From Helicostylum pulchrum (lineage: Eukaryota > Mucoromycota > Mucoromycetes > Mucorales > Mucoraceae): a DNA stretch of 64,000 bases. Shown here piece by piece: positions 1 to 10,504 of this stretch (positions within the stretch are counted from its first letter, which is position 1; every line of letters starts with the position of its first letter). The DNA lies in NCBI GenBank assembly GCA_025677825.1, contig JAIXMO010000052.1, positions 124,001 through 188,000 of the forward strand, in the 5' to 3' direction. The position numbers were made by a program, and so were the translations under genes. The notes under the pieces are model-generated. The model did no database searches. It was given only the letters and a program-made list of their open reading frames with translations, and had not been told where the DNA came from.

Positions 1-480
1 GTACATGAAAAACGTTTAACCGAAAAGTAATGTTTATTTTTGCTGCTTGCAACATCGTGAAAAGCGTGATCATTAATAGGGTCAGAATCAGCTTCCTCAT
101 CTTCATCATCATCAATTGGTACAAATAAAGATTATTCTGTTGACGAAGGCTATTCATTAAAGGGATATATATGTAAGTCTACTAATTTTATATTTACGAA
201 TAAATATTATATGTGATCTTACAGTAGCGGAAGACAGATCTATAGCAGGAACAGAAGAAGTTAAACTTTCATTAGGAGCAATATCTGATGGGATAGAGGT
301 AGATTCAACATTAAGTAAAAGGGTAACATGATTAACTTCACTAACAGGAACGGTAGTAGGGCTGGATGATGAGGATATAATATCATTTGATGTATTGCTA
401 CTGGATCTTGGAGAGAGAAAACTACTCAAAGCAGGTTGCTTTGACTTCTTTTTATCAGACATGTTTTTAGGGTTTGTCAT
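1..480 (-). CDS. Unidentified gene, 5' part (runs off window)
   Basis: An ATG at 480 opens an 86-codon exon to 223, followed by a good donor (GTAAGA). The peptide is Ser/Thr-rich and begins with a Lys-rich stretch and QPALSSFL, which fits a PIP-box-like pattern (Q-x-x-L-x-x-F). Such N-termini occur on many nuclear proteins and on some hAT-type transposases, but nothing here is diagnostic. Downstream of the intron two frames stay open to base 1. One reads strongly acidic (an Asp/Glu run near 72-110) but has an in-frame stop after the likely acceptor. The other is open but Met/Leu-rich and looks artificial. The second exon is therefore unresolved, and the gene may be broken. Function unknown. 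Confidence 0.35.
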
Positions 481-1066
481 TTAGAATAATATTGTTAAAT
501 TTGATTTAATAAACGCAGTGAACTATATCATGAAAACTTTTAAAAGGAAAGTGAAGAGAGTCGTAGTAGTTATGGGTGCTTAAAAAGGCGGCTAATTCGT
601 ATGAGACATTTTACTGAGGAACACGGTTTTTATTATTATTGCTATCGGTTTCAACGACTTTTAATAATTGTATATTACCATACACCAAGACTTATAGATG
701 TAATAAAACATAACGCACCTTTTCCAAGCGCCTGTAGGACATTGCAAATATTAACCTCGCAGGCTATTCTTAGGCTGTTGGTTAATTCTCAGCTACACCC
801 AGGAAGAAGGTTTTTAGGATTAACGCGTATTTATTGGTTTAAACTGGTTTTCGCAGGAGGGACGATAGGCTGATATTGATTCTTAGCGGTCCAGCCATCA
901 TTAGACCGCCTTTTTTTTGATTTGCCAATGGGACCTATTTTTTATCGCCTATTTTTTTTTTTTCTCTTCTCTTTTTTCTTTATACAAATATATATATATA
1001 TTTTTGTCAGTATGAAATTGTATAGTTCCAAAAACTCTAACCGCCGTATATCTTTATTTTGTAAAA
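481..1066. other. Intergenic, nothing recognised
   Basis: This is the shared upstream region between the minus-strand gene at the left end and the plus-strand gene at 1067. It has short open frames without codon character, poly-T runs around 910-980 and a TA-rich stretch near 985-1000. I see no RNA gene. Confidence 0.5.
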
Positions 1067-1615
1067 ATGCAACACCAGAAAAAACGTGTAAACGAAAGTT
1101 GTACGGTAATTTATCAAGTAACCAAAACAAGGTATGACACATACACAACAACAAAAAAAGGACGTTGTGCTAAAAAAAATTTATAGTCTCGAAAGTGTAG
1201 CAACGGTTTAAAACAAGAGTGTAGCAACAAAGTGGAGGTCCAAGAAAAAGAAGAAGAGCAGCAGTTAGCCAAACTACGTCAAGAAGCATATGCGGACCTT
1301 CATGCTCAATTGCAACATTACAACAATGAGTTTATTACTCGTATGCGATATGAAGAAAATGTAAACTCGTTATCGTCTACTGATTCTTCATGTAGTGAAG
1401 ATTCATCCATACAAGAACTAGCTGATTTGTTTGAAACTGGCACGGTGAAGGATTACAGCCAACTTTTAGAATGGGAGTCATTTAAAGTAAGCTTTTTTTT
1501 TTCATGCAGTTATCACGTTATACAAAAAAAAAATATTTATGCCTGTTTAAAAAAAAAAAAATAGAATCCTCCAAACTACTTTGAATGTCAAGGCGAATAT
1601 GGCGACCTTTGGTAA
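1067..1615 (+). CDS. Small unknown protein, three-exon model
   Basis: I do not recognise the product. The model joins about 1067-1105 (ATG at 1067), 1187-1486 and 1565-1615. The first intron is needed to skip an in-frame TAG at 1184; two donors (1106 GTAATT or 1118 GTAACC) both keep phase 0. The second intron is 1487-1564, in phase. The product is about 129 residues: a basic, Cys-containing start, a Glu/Gln-rich coiled-coil-like middle (EEEQQLAKLRQEAYADLHAQ), a Ser/Asp-rich patch (STDSSCSEDSS) and an aromatic C-terminus ending in GEYGDLW. An in-frame stop mutation instead of intron 1 remains possible. Confidence 0.45.
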
Positions 1616-2041
1616 CAGCATGTACAAATCAACTTTATACCATTTTTTTTTTTTTTTAGTTTCATACATAAAAAAGCCCACGTATACAACTTTTAAGCAT
1701 TTTGCGGTGGGAAAAAAAAAAAGGTTTTTTATTTTGATTGGTCCTCTTTTGTTGTTTGCCTTTACTTGTCTATAATACTTGTATCGTGCACGTACACATG
1801 TGATAAGGTTACCCGTTTACTTGAAGGGTTGACACACAATTTTTTTTTAGAGAAGGGGGGTAGCACAATACAAAATGACAGAGAGAAATGCCTCGATTCC
1901 ATGGCATATAAAAAATAATTAGATAAGCGGGATAAAAACAAAAATGGGGTACGCGGAAGTTAAATTCCAGATTTTGTTGTCATATGAAAAGAGCATTTTT
2001 TTTTTATTATTTACAAAGAGTTTGGGGGTTGGGGAATATAC
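1616..2041. other. Convergent intergenic spacer
   Basis: This lies between the 3' ends of the small unknown gene and the bZIP gene. It holds poly-A/T tracts only and I see no feature. Confidence 0.5.
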
Positions 2042-3998
2042 TTATTGTTGTTGTGGCATATCAGTAGAAAGTGAGTTCATAAGGTCCATCATAGCACCTT
2101 TAAAAAAGAAAGTAAGTACACACTGTAACCATATTTTTTATTTTATTTTTACCTATGCTTGGTGATCGATTGTGTCGGGTAGCTGGTGGTGACCCCATTA
2201 ATTGTTCAAATAGCGGGTGTGAATTAGTGGGGTCCATATGTTGTTGGTACTCAGCGTTAGGTGAGCCAAAGTCAAACCCGCTTGTTAAATGATGAGAGTC
2301 TAGAGGTTGCAGTGTAGGCATTCCTGCTGTCATTTGAGCAAACACATCGTCTGTCCATACACTTTCGCTACTACTCGAAGGTGGCGAAGCATGTTGTTGT
2401 TGTATGTTTTGCTGTTGTTGCTGCTGTAAGTTTTGTTGCTGCTGCTGTTGTTGCAGCTGTTGCTGCTGCTGATGCTGCTGCTGCTGTTGAAATAAATGGC
2501 TCCATTCTTCTTCTTCAGTATTAGGTACACCGTTAATATCAGGCAATCCCTTTAACCTTCTCCAATTATTGGTACGATTGACATCATAATTAATCGCCAG
2601 GTACCAAAACTCGGTAAAGAATTCAGCGGGTAACTCCCAACTTGCGCTCATTGTAGGATCTCCACCGTGATAAAAGGCACCGTTGAGCAGCATGGCAAAG
2701 CACCGATCATAATCCATTTGATCTCTAAAGATGATCATTCTATCTCGCATATGCGGTGTTGGGATCAAGTCAATACGTGGGTCATGAGGTATAGCTAATT
2801 GTAAAATAGTAGGTTGTAATCGCACAGCCGATTTTCCAACGCTACTAATAGCAGATTGAACTCTTAATTGAAGTCGAATACGTTGAATAGCACTGATACT
2901 AGATGGGTTAGGTTGTTTACTTTGTTCTTCAGTATCAGATTCTTCTCCTCCTTCTCCCTTTTCTTCTTTTTCTTGTTGTTGTAAGGCCAGCCTCTTCTTT
3001 TTTTCATTGTGTTGCTTTACCCACTGTGTCATTGTTTCGTCTTCTTCTTCTTCTTCTTCTTCAATTTTAACGTAGGTAGATTCAGGTGATAAATTACTTT
3101 CTTCATCTTCCCCATTCATCATCATATCAGTATCATTATCCTCATTCTCTTCCATATCATCTTCCTGCTGTCCATCACTTGTCACATTTTCATCCTCTTC
3201 ACTATGACGCTTTTGTTGTTGTTGTCGAGGTTGCTTTTTTTGTAAAGGTACATCTTTTTCATTGGACGAATTAGCGAAATGAGCAGCCATTGTAGGCTTT
3301 AAATTAATATTATTTCTGGTATAGGCATTTACGTAAGCCTCAATCGCATGCGGGGTAGTTTTCGCCATTTCGCTTAATGCTTCCTCTGTTAAATAGGGTG
3401 AATGTGTCGGTATATGAATATTATGATGCAAGCATACAAACTGCAGTGTAAGCACCACACCTTTTAAATACCAATTTTCCGCACGAAACGAATCCATTTT
3501 TCCTTTTGTCTGATTCAGCTCTTTGATAGCACTGTTACGTTGTTCTCGTAACTGACGAATGGTGCCCTCTAGATCTTTTAAATGACGCTCTTTACGCTCT
3601 CGAAAGGCTCGTTGCGCAGCACGGTTTTGAGCTTTGCGAAGTGCTGGAGACGCTGGGTTGGGTTTCCTGCCGGGTTTTTTTCGGATTTTGATAGGTTGTC
3701 CGTTTTCGTCAAATTGCTGTGTAGGTTGTTGTTGTTGAGGTGGTGGGTGTGATAAAAGTGGAATGTTACTTACGTAAATGGCTCCTAGGTTGTTTGAATT
3801 AAAAGGTTCGTTATTGTATTGTTGGTGTTGTTGTTGGTGTTGTTGGTGTTGTTGCTGCTGTTGTTGTTGGTGTTGTTGGTGTCGAGACTGTAAGAAGGAA
3901 AAATCTGAAGGTGACCATGAATGTCCATCATTGGGTTGCTGTGACGAAGAATGAGGTTGTGATAAAAAATCGTCCATAGTAGGTCCACTAAAATCCAT
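2042..3998 (-). CDS. bZIP transcription factor (Pap1/Yap type, DUF3425-like C-terminus)
   Basis: Two exons on the minus strand, 3998-2153 and 2097-2042, are joined across a 55-bp intron, giving 633 residues. The frame is open further upstream, but the ATG at 3998 starts the Gln/Pro-rich N-terminus and is the first sensible start. The bZIP lies at about residues 117-180. Its basic region NRAAQRAFRERK matches the Pap1/Yap-1 signature (N-x-x-A-Q-x-x-F-R). An acidic Glu/Asp region covers about 265-360. The motif IPHDPRIDLIP at about 403-413 starts a region typical of fungal bZIP proteins with a DUF3425 domain. Poly-Gln tracts occur near residues 41-60 and 505-555. No AP-1-type Cys-rich domain is visible, so a redox-sensor role is not supported. 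It is a paralogue of the bZIP gene at 5853. Confidence 0.9.
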
Positions 3999-4552
3999 AT
4001 TTTTTTTTTTTTTTTGGTATTTTTTTTTTTTACAAGCAAGGGTGTGCGTATAAAATAAGAAAGAAGAGAAAAAAGCAATATAAAAAAGAAAAAAGAGTGT
4101 GAAAAAAAAAGGCTCAGGGAGAGCACGGGATTGTAAGGCAACTGAATTACACGTGAATACTTTAAAATAAATAATTATTTTTTTTATTAATGTATCCAAA
4201 CATTTTTTTTTTTTTTTTGTTTTTTTTTTTGTTAAGGTATTGTTTGTTTAATAGTAGTACTTAAAAAGTTTTACAGCGTAATTTTCTTAGTGCAAGTATA
4301 AAATAGAGAGCCTACTGCTTTTTTAAAATTTTCCCATGTTTTTTTCTGTGGTTCCAGTAAAGTGAAGATAGACAGTTACACACACACATTAAAAAAATAA
4401 AAATAAAAAAGACGCATGTATTTCTTCCCCGCAAAAATATTCTATTAGTCCGGAGCCGAGGGACCAAGTATTTTTTTAAAAAAAACAATTTTTTTTTATT
4501 CAAGAAACTTTAAAACAATCAACTCCGTTTTAAAAAAGCCAAGATAACCATT
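3999..4552. other. 5' region of the bZIP gene, poly-T rich
   Basis: This is the upstream sequence of the minus-strand bZIP gene and the downstream sequence of the GPI-type gene. It has several runs of 10-16 T (4011-4020, 4202-4217, 4222-4230). I see no other feature. Confidence 0.5.
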
Positions 4553-5307
4553 TTATAGTATCCAAGATACCATTACCATGACACCTGCCATAGCAACAGC
4601 GATAGGAGTCATTTGACGTGATAAATTACCAGCAGAGTTTCCAACAGGGGTACCATCAGCCTTTGTTGGTGTAGCGCTAGGGTTGTTACGCGCATTGGTT
4701 GCTGAAGCTTTAATCGTACTGGTGACAATAATGGCTGAACCACCGGATGTAGTAGAGTAAACATGAACTACAAGCAGTAAAAAATAAATAAATAAAATTG
4801 ACACATGAATATTAAAAAGGAGGTAGGACAAAAGTCAAGAAATTCTTACCAGTTTCAGAATGAGAAGACCCTGTAGGTACTGAAGCATCAGCACTAGTCA
4901 CAGCAGAACCTACTGTAGACGCTAATACATCTTTTTGGGAAACAGGTGAAGCAGGCCTTTTTTTAAAAAAATAAAAATAAAAGGGGAAGGAAATAAATTA
5001 AAAAACCCATGTGAAAAATAATAAAAATAGTATGCCACGTTTGCATTACCAGTGTGAAGAAATACAAGCTTTTTGGCAAGCGTCACCACCGTCTTTACAT
5101 TGGACAATACAAGAGTTTGCAGCGAGTACTAAAGTATGGGTTTTTAGTATTACACAAAATTCCTTTTTTTGTAACAATAAAGTGTATGTCATTTTATTTA
5201 CCACATTTATCCATACACGCTTGATCTGATGAACTACAACTACACGCAGCAGAACAAGAAGCTACAAAAACACAAAGAGCAGATACAACACAAGTAGAGA
5301 ATTTCAT
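4553..5307 (-). CDS. Small Cys-rich, probably GPI-anchored surface protein A
   Basis: Four exons on the minus strand, 5307-5202, 5128-5050, 4956-4850 and 4767-4553, give 168 residues, all in phase. There is an N-terminal signal peptide (MKFSTCVVSALCVFVASCSA), then a compact cysteine module (ACSCSSSDQACMDKC, NSCIVQC, DACQKACISSHWP), a Ser/Thr/Ala-rich stalk and a hydrophobic tail ending in ITPIAVAMAGVMVMVSWIL-like sequence with no residues after it, as in GPI-anchored proteins. TATATA lies about 15-20 bp upstream of the ATG. The cysteine module and the position of the first intron match the gene at 21446 exactly, so the two are paralogues. Role in the wall or at the surface is inferred from architecture only. 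Confidence 0.75.
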
Positions 5308-5852
5308 TATTATTAAGAGTATATATAAGAAAGAGAAAGAGAAACAGAGAGAGAGAGAAAGGGGGAAGATAGAATGGTTTTAAAATTCTATTTTATATCC
5401 ATAGGGTCCTTATTGTTTAAAAGAACAATTAATCAATGCACACAGACAATCATTTCTGCTACCCCTTTGTTTCCTTGGGCATAACTTGAGGGAAACTTTT
5501 TTTAATCTAAAATAGGGTAAAATAGATATTTATTGTCACTTTATAAACGAGCCCACTTGCCTATTTATTTATTTTTTACACGTGAATTTTCAATTGTGTG
5601 GGGTTCACCCCCAAGCAGTGACCCATCTTCCCACAATAGTCTAAATCATTTTTTTTGCCTATAATAACAATATACGATCGACACATGTACCAAATGTCAT
5701 ATTATACCTTTTTATCCCCAAATAAAAAAATAAGTATTTAATAACACACACGTACAGAATAATTTATCTTTTTTTCCTTCTGCAAACACTTTTTTACTTT
5801 CCCCCCCTTTTTTTTTTTTTTAACCCCCTTCAACATTCTTCGCATTAAAAAT
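5308..5852. other. Divergent promoter region
   Basis: This 545-bp region is shared by the Cys-rich GPI-type gene (minus) and the second bZIP gene (plus). It includes a GA-rich purine tract at about 5330-5370, and C7/T14 runs just upstream of the bZIP start. I identified no specific operator. Confidence 0.5.
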
Positions 5853-7728
5853 ATGTCTGATACTATTGCTTTTGAACATTTTGACCCTGAATTAGAATTG
5901 GGCAATTTAGACGCTAATGGACGCCCTATCCGTCCCCGTAAGAAGCCAGGAAGAAAGCCCAACCCACCTTCACCTGCACAAAGAAAAGCCCAAAACCGAG
6001 CAGCACAAAGAGCCTTCCGTGAACGAAAGCGTCGAGAGATGCGCGACGCAGAGAGTTTGGTTAAGAAGTGCATTTATGCCCGTGATTGTGCGTTGCGTGA
6101 AAATACACGACTTTCACGTCGATTAGAAGAACTGAAATTTGAAACAAATTATTTAAAGGGTTATGCACTTACACTAAAAATGGCTTGTATTGCCAATCAA
6201 GTCGAAGTGCCTAAGTTTTGGGATACTGGTGTAACAGATGATACTGGTGCTGATGAAATGACCTTTTCAAAGACAAAGGGTGTACCTCAACAATTAGAGT
6301 TTTTTCTCGACAAGCAAATGAATATCATTAGTTTAATGGATCAGCATGTAAAAGAATCATCAAATAATACAATGAATGATAATGATTTACCGCCTTCTTC
6401 CATACTGTCTTCTTCACCTTCAAGCTCTTCTTTAATGGACCACACCAGTAGTATGGGTTCTCCTCTTTCTTCTTCCAGTTCTGAATCTTCCAACTATTCT
6501 GATGATTTCGATAATCAAAGTAATAATAACACCACCACAAGAGACGATTTTGATATGAACCACACTATTTCTTCCATTGCTCCTCAATTAGCAAGTCATT
6601 TGGAAACACCATTTTTTCAACAATTACTAAACACTGATTTGGTTGGTTCCAATCCTTTGAATAACCCTACTTTTTGTCCTACCAACAATGCAAAGAATAT
6701 TGGCTTGTATTCCACTGCTGTACACAGCTGTCCTCCTCCTTCTTCTTTAGAAGAACAACAAGAACAAGAAGAAGACGATTCCCCTATATTAGATGCTAAA
6801 ACTGGTTTACCTCGCAAGACCACTCAATTCAATTTAGAGCAGTATAATAATAGTGCCGCTAGTAGTAGTGATGATAATAGTTCCACTAGTTCCTCTTCCG
6901 CTAAAAATGTTTTCCCGCCAATGACTCCCCTGGATGCTATTAACCGAATGAGATCTGTAAAGAATCTTGACGTAGGTACACGAGCCTTATTTATTCCCAG
7001 TAAGTTTTTTTTTTTTTTTTTGCTGCTTTATACGTTGTATATATACTCACACGGCTATTTATTATTATTATAGCCGAATTACAACGAAGTATTCCTCACG
7101 ATACGAGAATTGATGTTGTTCCAGGCGCTGCATTACGTGATCACATGATTTTATTTCAAGACTTTTATGACGCCAATGAACTGTTTGGTTACTTGGCGGA
7201 AAGTTCCGTGTTTCTTGGAGGCAAATTAGGTAACCCGGACTCATGGTTTGTGCCTCCCAATTTTTTTAAACGGTATTGGTTCTTGTGCCCCAACCATAAA
7301 CACGATAGAATGGATAACGCTTTGGAGATCATGGTTGGGCTGGGTAAAAAAATGATACAGTTGATGACGCAAAGAAAGCAGATGTATATTGAAAGAGACC
7401 TGTATTCAGAGTACTTTCCTGAGCCCACAGTAGAACAAGTCGTACAGCATGTAGTCGATCAAGTGTTTTTAGAGAGGGATGATCAGCAGCATCTGGATGA
7501 TATCTATAATACGCCAATGGAAGATATGTTTTCTATGGAGGATGATGACGAGAGTTGTAACCAGGCAATGGATTTGCTTGCCAGTGACTTGCCACTAGGT
7601 AGTGTATTTATTTAGCTTTTGCTTAAATATTTATATATTAACCCTTTACTTTTCATTTAGAACACTTTATTACGATGATGAACGCTTCTATGCCTAGAAT
7701 GAATCCCCAGTCATTTGCTACTGCTTAA
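5853..7728 (+). CDS. bZIP transcription factor (Pap1/Yap type), paralogue
   Basis: Three exons, 5853-6999, 7074-7598 and 7661-7728, give 579 residues. The last exon adds a Met-rich tail. Without it the frame would read into the intron and stop at 7615, but the donor at 7599 and acceptor at 7660 keep phase and give a tail like that of the 2042 gene. The bZIP is near residues 41-105 with NRAAQRAFRERK and a leucine-zipper-like helix. Ser/Asn-rich low-complexity sequence follows. IPHDTRIDVVP opens the DUF3425-like C-terminal region (WFVPPNFFKRYWFL). It shares the basic region, the NYLKG-x-x-LTL segment and IPHD-x-RID with the 2042 gene, which marks an old duplication. The target genes are unknown. 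Confidence 0.9.
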
Positions 7729-8499
7729 AATAATAATAATTATCATTATATGTTCCACCAGTTGGTGTATACCCCACTCCGTTTTCTTTTTTCCTTTTTT
7801 TCTGCTAGTTTTTTTTCTTTCTGTTGTACCCTTTTTTTATTTTCCCCACTCATTTTTTATTATTATACGTATATTTTATTGCAGCACCCCCCACTTATGA
7901 TTTTAAAATTAAAAATACAGGCTATTTTTATGGTAACTTAATATCAAAGTATTTTGCGGATTTTCAATATAAGATTTTCATGTGCTCTTCTTTTGAATAC
8001 CCTTAGTGGGTTACCTTTGGTGTTTATATTTTAGAAGGGGTAAAATACAATATAAACATGAATTTCGTCACTTTCTGATAAACTTTAGAAAACAAAAACA
8101 AAATATCGTCATTATTTCATATTAGGGAGGGTTGGGCATTTTACTTTTTACAATAACTACCTTTTCTATGTACTTTTTCTATGTACTTTTTCAAAGAAAG
8201 CCCAATTTGGTAAACGGAAAGAAAAAACAATAATGCGGTTTTTTTAGACCAGTAAAACTAGGGTTTGTAGATCCTTTCTAAAAAAAATATAGTGGGTTCC
8301 AGACCAAGTACTTGCTCCAGCGTACACCCTTCAGTACGTAGTAATAGGTGATTCGAATCTTCCACAAAACGAGGATACTTCCATTACAAAAAGAAGAGAC
8401 GTACTAAAGCATTCTATAAGGTTCCAAAAAAAAGATGTAAAAAAAAAAAAAAAAAGTCGTTTTTTTCAATCTAAAGACCGCTTCCTAAACTCATCTTAC
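7729..8499. other. Intergenic spacer
   Basis: This is the region downstream of the bZIP gene. It contains an imperfect direct duplication of TATGTACTTTTTC around 8166-8192 and a run of about 16 A near 8439-8454. No gene is seen. Confidence 0.5.
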
Positions 8500-8548
8500 A
8501 CAAGACCTCTTACACAAGACCTCTTACACAAAACCTCCTATACAAGAT
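8500..8548. repeat. 14-bp tandem repeat, about 3.5 units
   Basis: TTACACAAGACCTC is repeated with small changes three to four times just upstream of decayed family copy A. Confidence 0.8.
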
Positions 8549-10265
8549 GGACTTTCCAACATTTTAGCTGACGGTATTGCCAATGTAAGTAAATAAATGA
8601 ACAAGATATGTAAAACAAGCACGCAAGAACGGTGTATTTGCTCATTTCAAAGGAAGCGTCTGGTGCCTTCAAAAAGAAAAACCTGGTGCGCGTATCTTTC
8701 TCCATGATAAAATAGATTTTTTTATCATTCTTTTTTTATCATCTTTTTTTTCTTTTTAAAAACACGTTCATACGTAAGCAAAGACATATTTTTTATATAA
8801 AGTATGTGCACATCAAAGGAAGCTTTTTTCCTGTGGTATGCTGGTGCAAACGGATACGGTTCGCTTAAAACTAGAATCACCACAAAGAAAATAAAAAGGT
8901 AAACTCTCCACACTTTTTTCTTTACGTAATAACTTATCATCTATAGGTGATTTAGCAGGACTTGAATCGGTTCGGACAGATAAAGCCTGTTTTTAAGGAT
9001 AATTACCAGCAGACTATTAGCAAGTACAACAGTCTGTTTCCTCCAAGACCGTATGCACTTGACAGGAAATTCGAAGCTCAATTCCTTGAAGCTCAATTCC
9101 TTGTAGCGGCAGAAAAGTGCAAAGCTAAAAACAATTCTTCTGATGCAAGACTGTATCTCCAAAGAACAATGAACGGTAAAAAAGGAGTCGAAAGTCATTG
9201 AACAAGCCCTTGAACAAGTCCTTGATATACTGGATGACGAATTTTTTTTACTAGAAAATATTTCCAATACCAAACTGATAACGGAAGGAGATATTTTAAG
9301 CAAAATATGGGCACCCCTCCTAAAGAAGTTATTCGCTGTCGGAGGCGGCCTGGTCCGAATTAAGCTAGAAGAATCTATCTCTCAATACTCTCAATCTGAA
9401 AAGCAGCTCCAATACGTCGAAGTAAAGAATATTAAAGCATTTAAAATTGATATTCGGTTCTTGTACGATTTCAATGGCAATGAATACGATGTCGGTGCTG
9501 GTGAAGTTTCCAGGGAGGTGATTGACGAGGCAAAGGTCTTACACGATAAATCGATGCTTCTGAGAGAAGGAAAAGATGTGTTAGACGGGCTTCTTAATAC
9601 AGTGATCCCTGAGGATGATGCCAAAAATGCTATAGGGCTTACGATACAAATAAAAGGACTATGTGCTCCGGTTATATCTGTTTTTTTGACGTCTACTGGA
9701 ATATATGTCGCAAAACCCATGCTCAAAATAGATTTCCCGTCGTCTTTATTGGGTGTACATGATTTCCACAAAAGTATGATAAACATTTTCCATTTTGCAC
9801 GCCTTTTGGAAAATAACGCAAAATTATATGAAGCTGTCCACCAAAGCTTTTAAAATATTGCGAGAGGGGTTGTTTTTTGATATTTTGACAAGATACATGG
9901 TAAAAGTAAATAAACTGCGAGATTTAATATATTTCGACATGAATCTTGACTGCCATGTACTCCAGAAAAAGAAGGCCATATACAATAGATAGAGATTACT
10001 GTACCAATGAGTCGAAAGAGCCCGCCCATTCACTGCTCACATTTATGAAGCCAACTTACTACTCACCGTCAAATGGCAACAGAACCTACTCAGTGTTTAA
10101 TCTTTCGACTATTAACGAATCATAAACCACCCCTTCGCCTGAACCTATTCCTGAACAGGAAACTGAACTTTACGCCGACAAAAATGGATGGGCATTAAGA
10201 GAAGAAGGAAAATGGTTCCACAATGAAGCACAAATTACTTTGGACACTAGTCCGTATGAAGAATA
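8546..10265 (+). pseudogene. Decayed copy A of an unnamed multi-copy family (GxGE motif)
   Basis: A long coding relic is broken by several lesions. Coding character runs in one frame about 8962-9178 (SDARLYLQRTMNG), shifts by one base at an A6 run near 9180, continues to 9850 (DILDDEFFLLENISNTKL; then VGAGEVSREVIDEAK), shifts again (FKILREGLFFDILTRY), meets a stop near 9990, and resumes to TAA at 10263 past another stop near 10123. The conserved core is D-x-G-x-G-E-V (Glu codon at 9503), followed by a charged helix and hydrophobic strands (IGLTIQIKG). The same core occurs in copy B (about 31517, minus strand). I associate this kind of protein with multi-copy families in Mucorales; no function is established. 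The D...GxGE pattern resembles part of a PD-(D/E)xK nuclease core, but the Lys is absent here. Confidence 0.55.
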
Positions 10266-10504
10266 AGACGATTGATTTTAACAGTAAAAAATAACATGGC
10301 AGATTTTTTATTATTTTTTATTGATATTGAAAAATAAGCATACATATAACATATAAAAATTACATACAAATATATATATATATAAAGTAAAAAGTAAAAG
10401 AAAACCAACATAAAATAGCAATATATAATAAAAAAGAAAAATGAGTGTGTGTGTAGTAGTAGTACTACTTGATTGTTTCTTGCTGACAAAAAAAGAAAAA
10501 GTTT

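Noticed and set aside
64..112. Asp/Glu-rich reading as second exon of the left-end gene
   Set aside because: An in-frame TAA precedes it and no acceptor in the right phase was found, so it was not modelled.
601..873. 90-codon open frame
   Set aside because: No domain, no splice partner, poor composition; no evidence beyond being open.
8335..8370. GATTCGAATCT, similar to a tRNA B box
   Set aside because: No matching A box or acceptor stem nearby.
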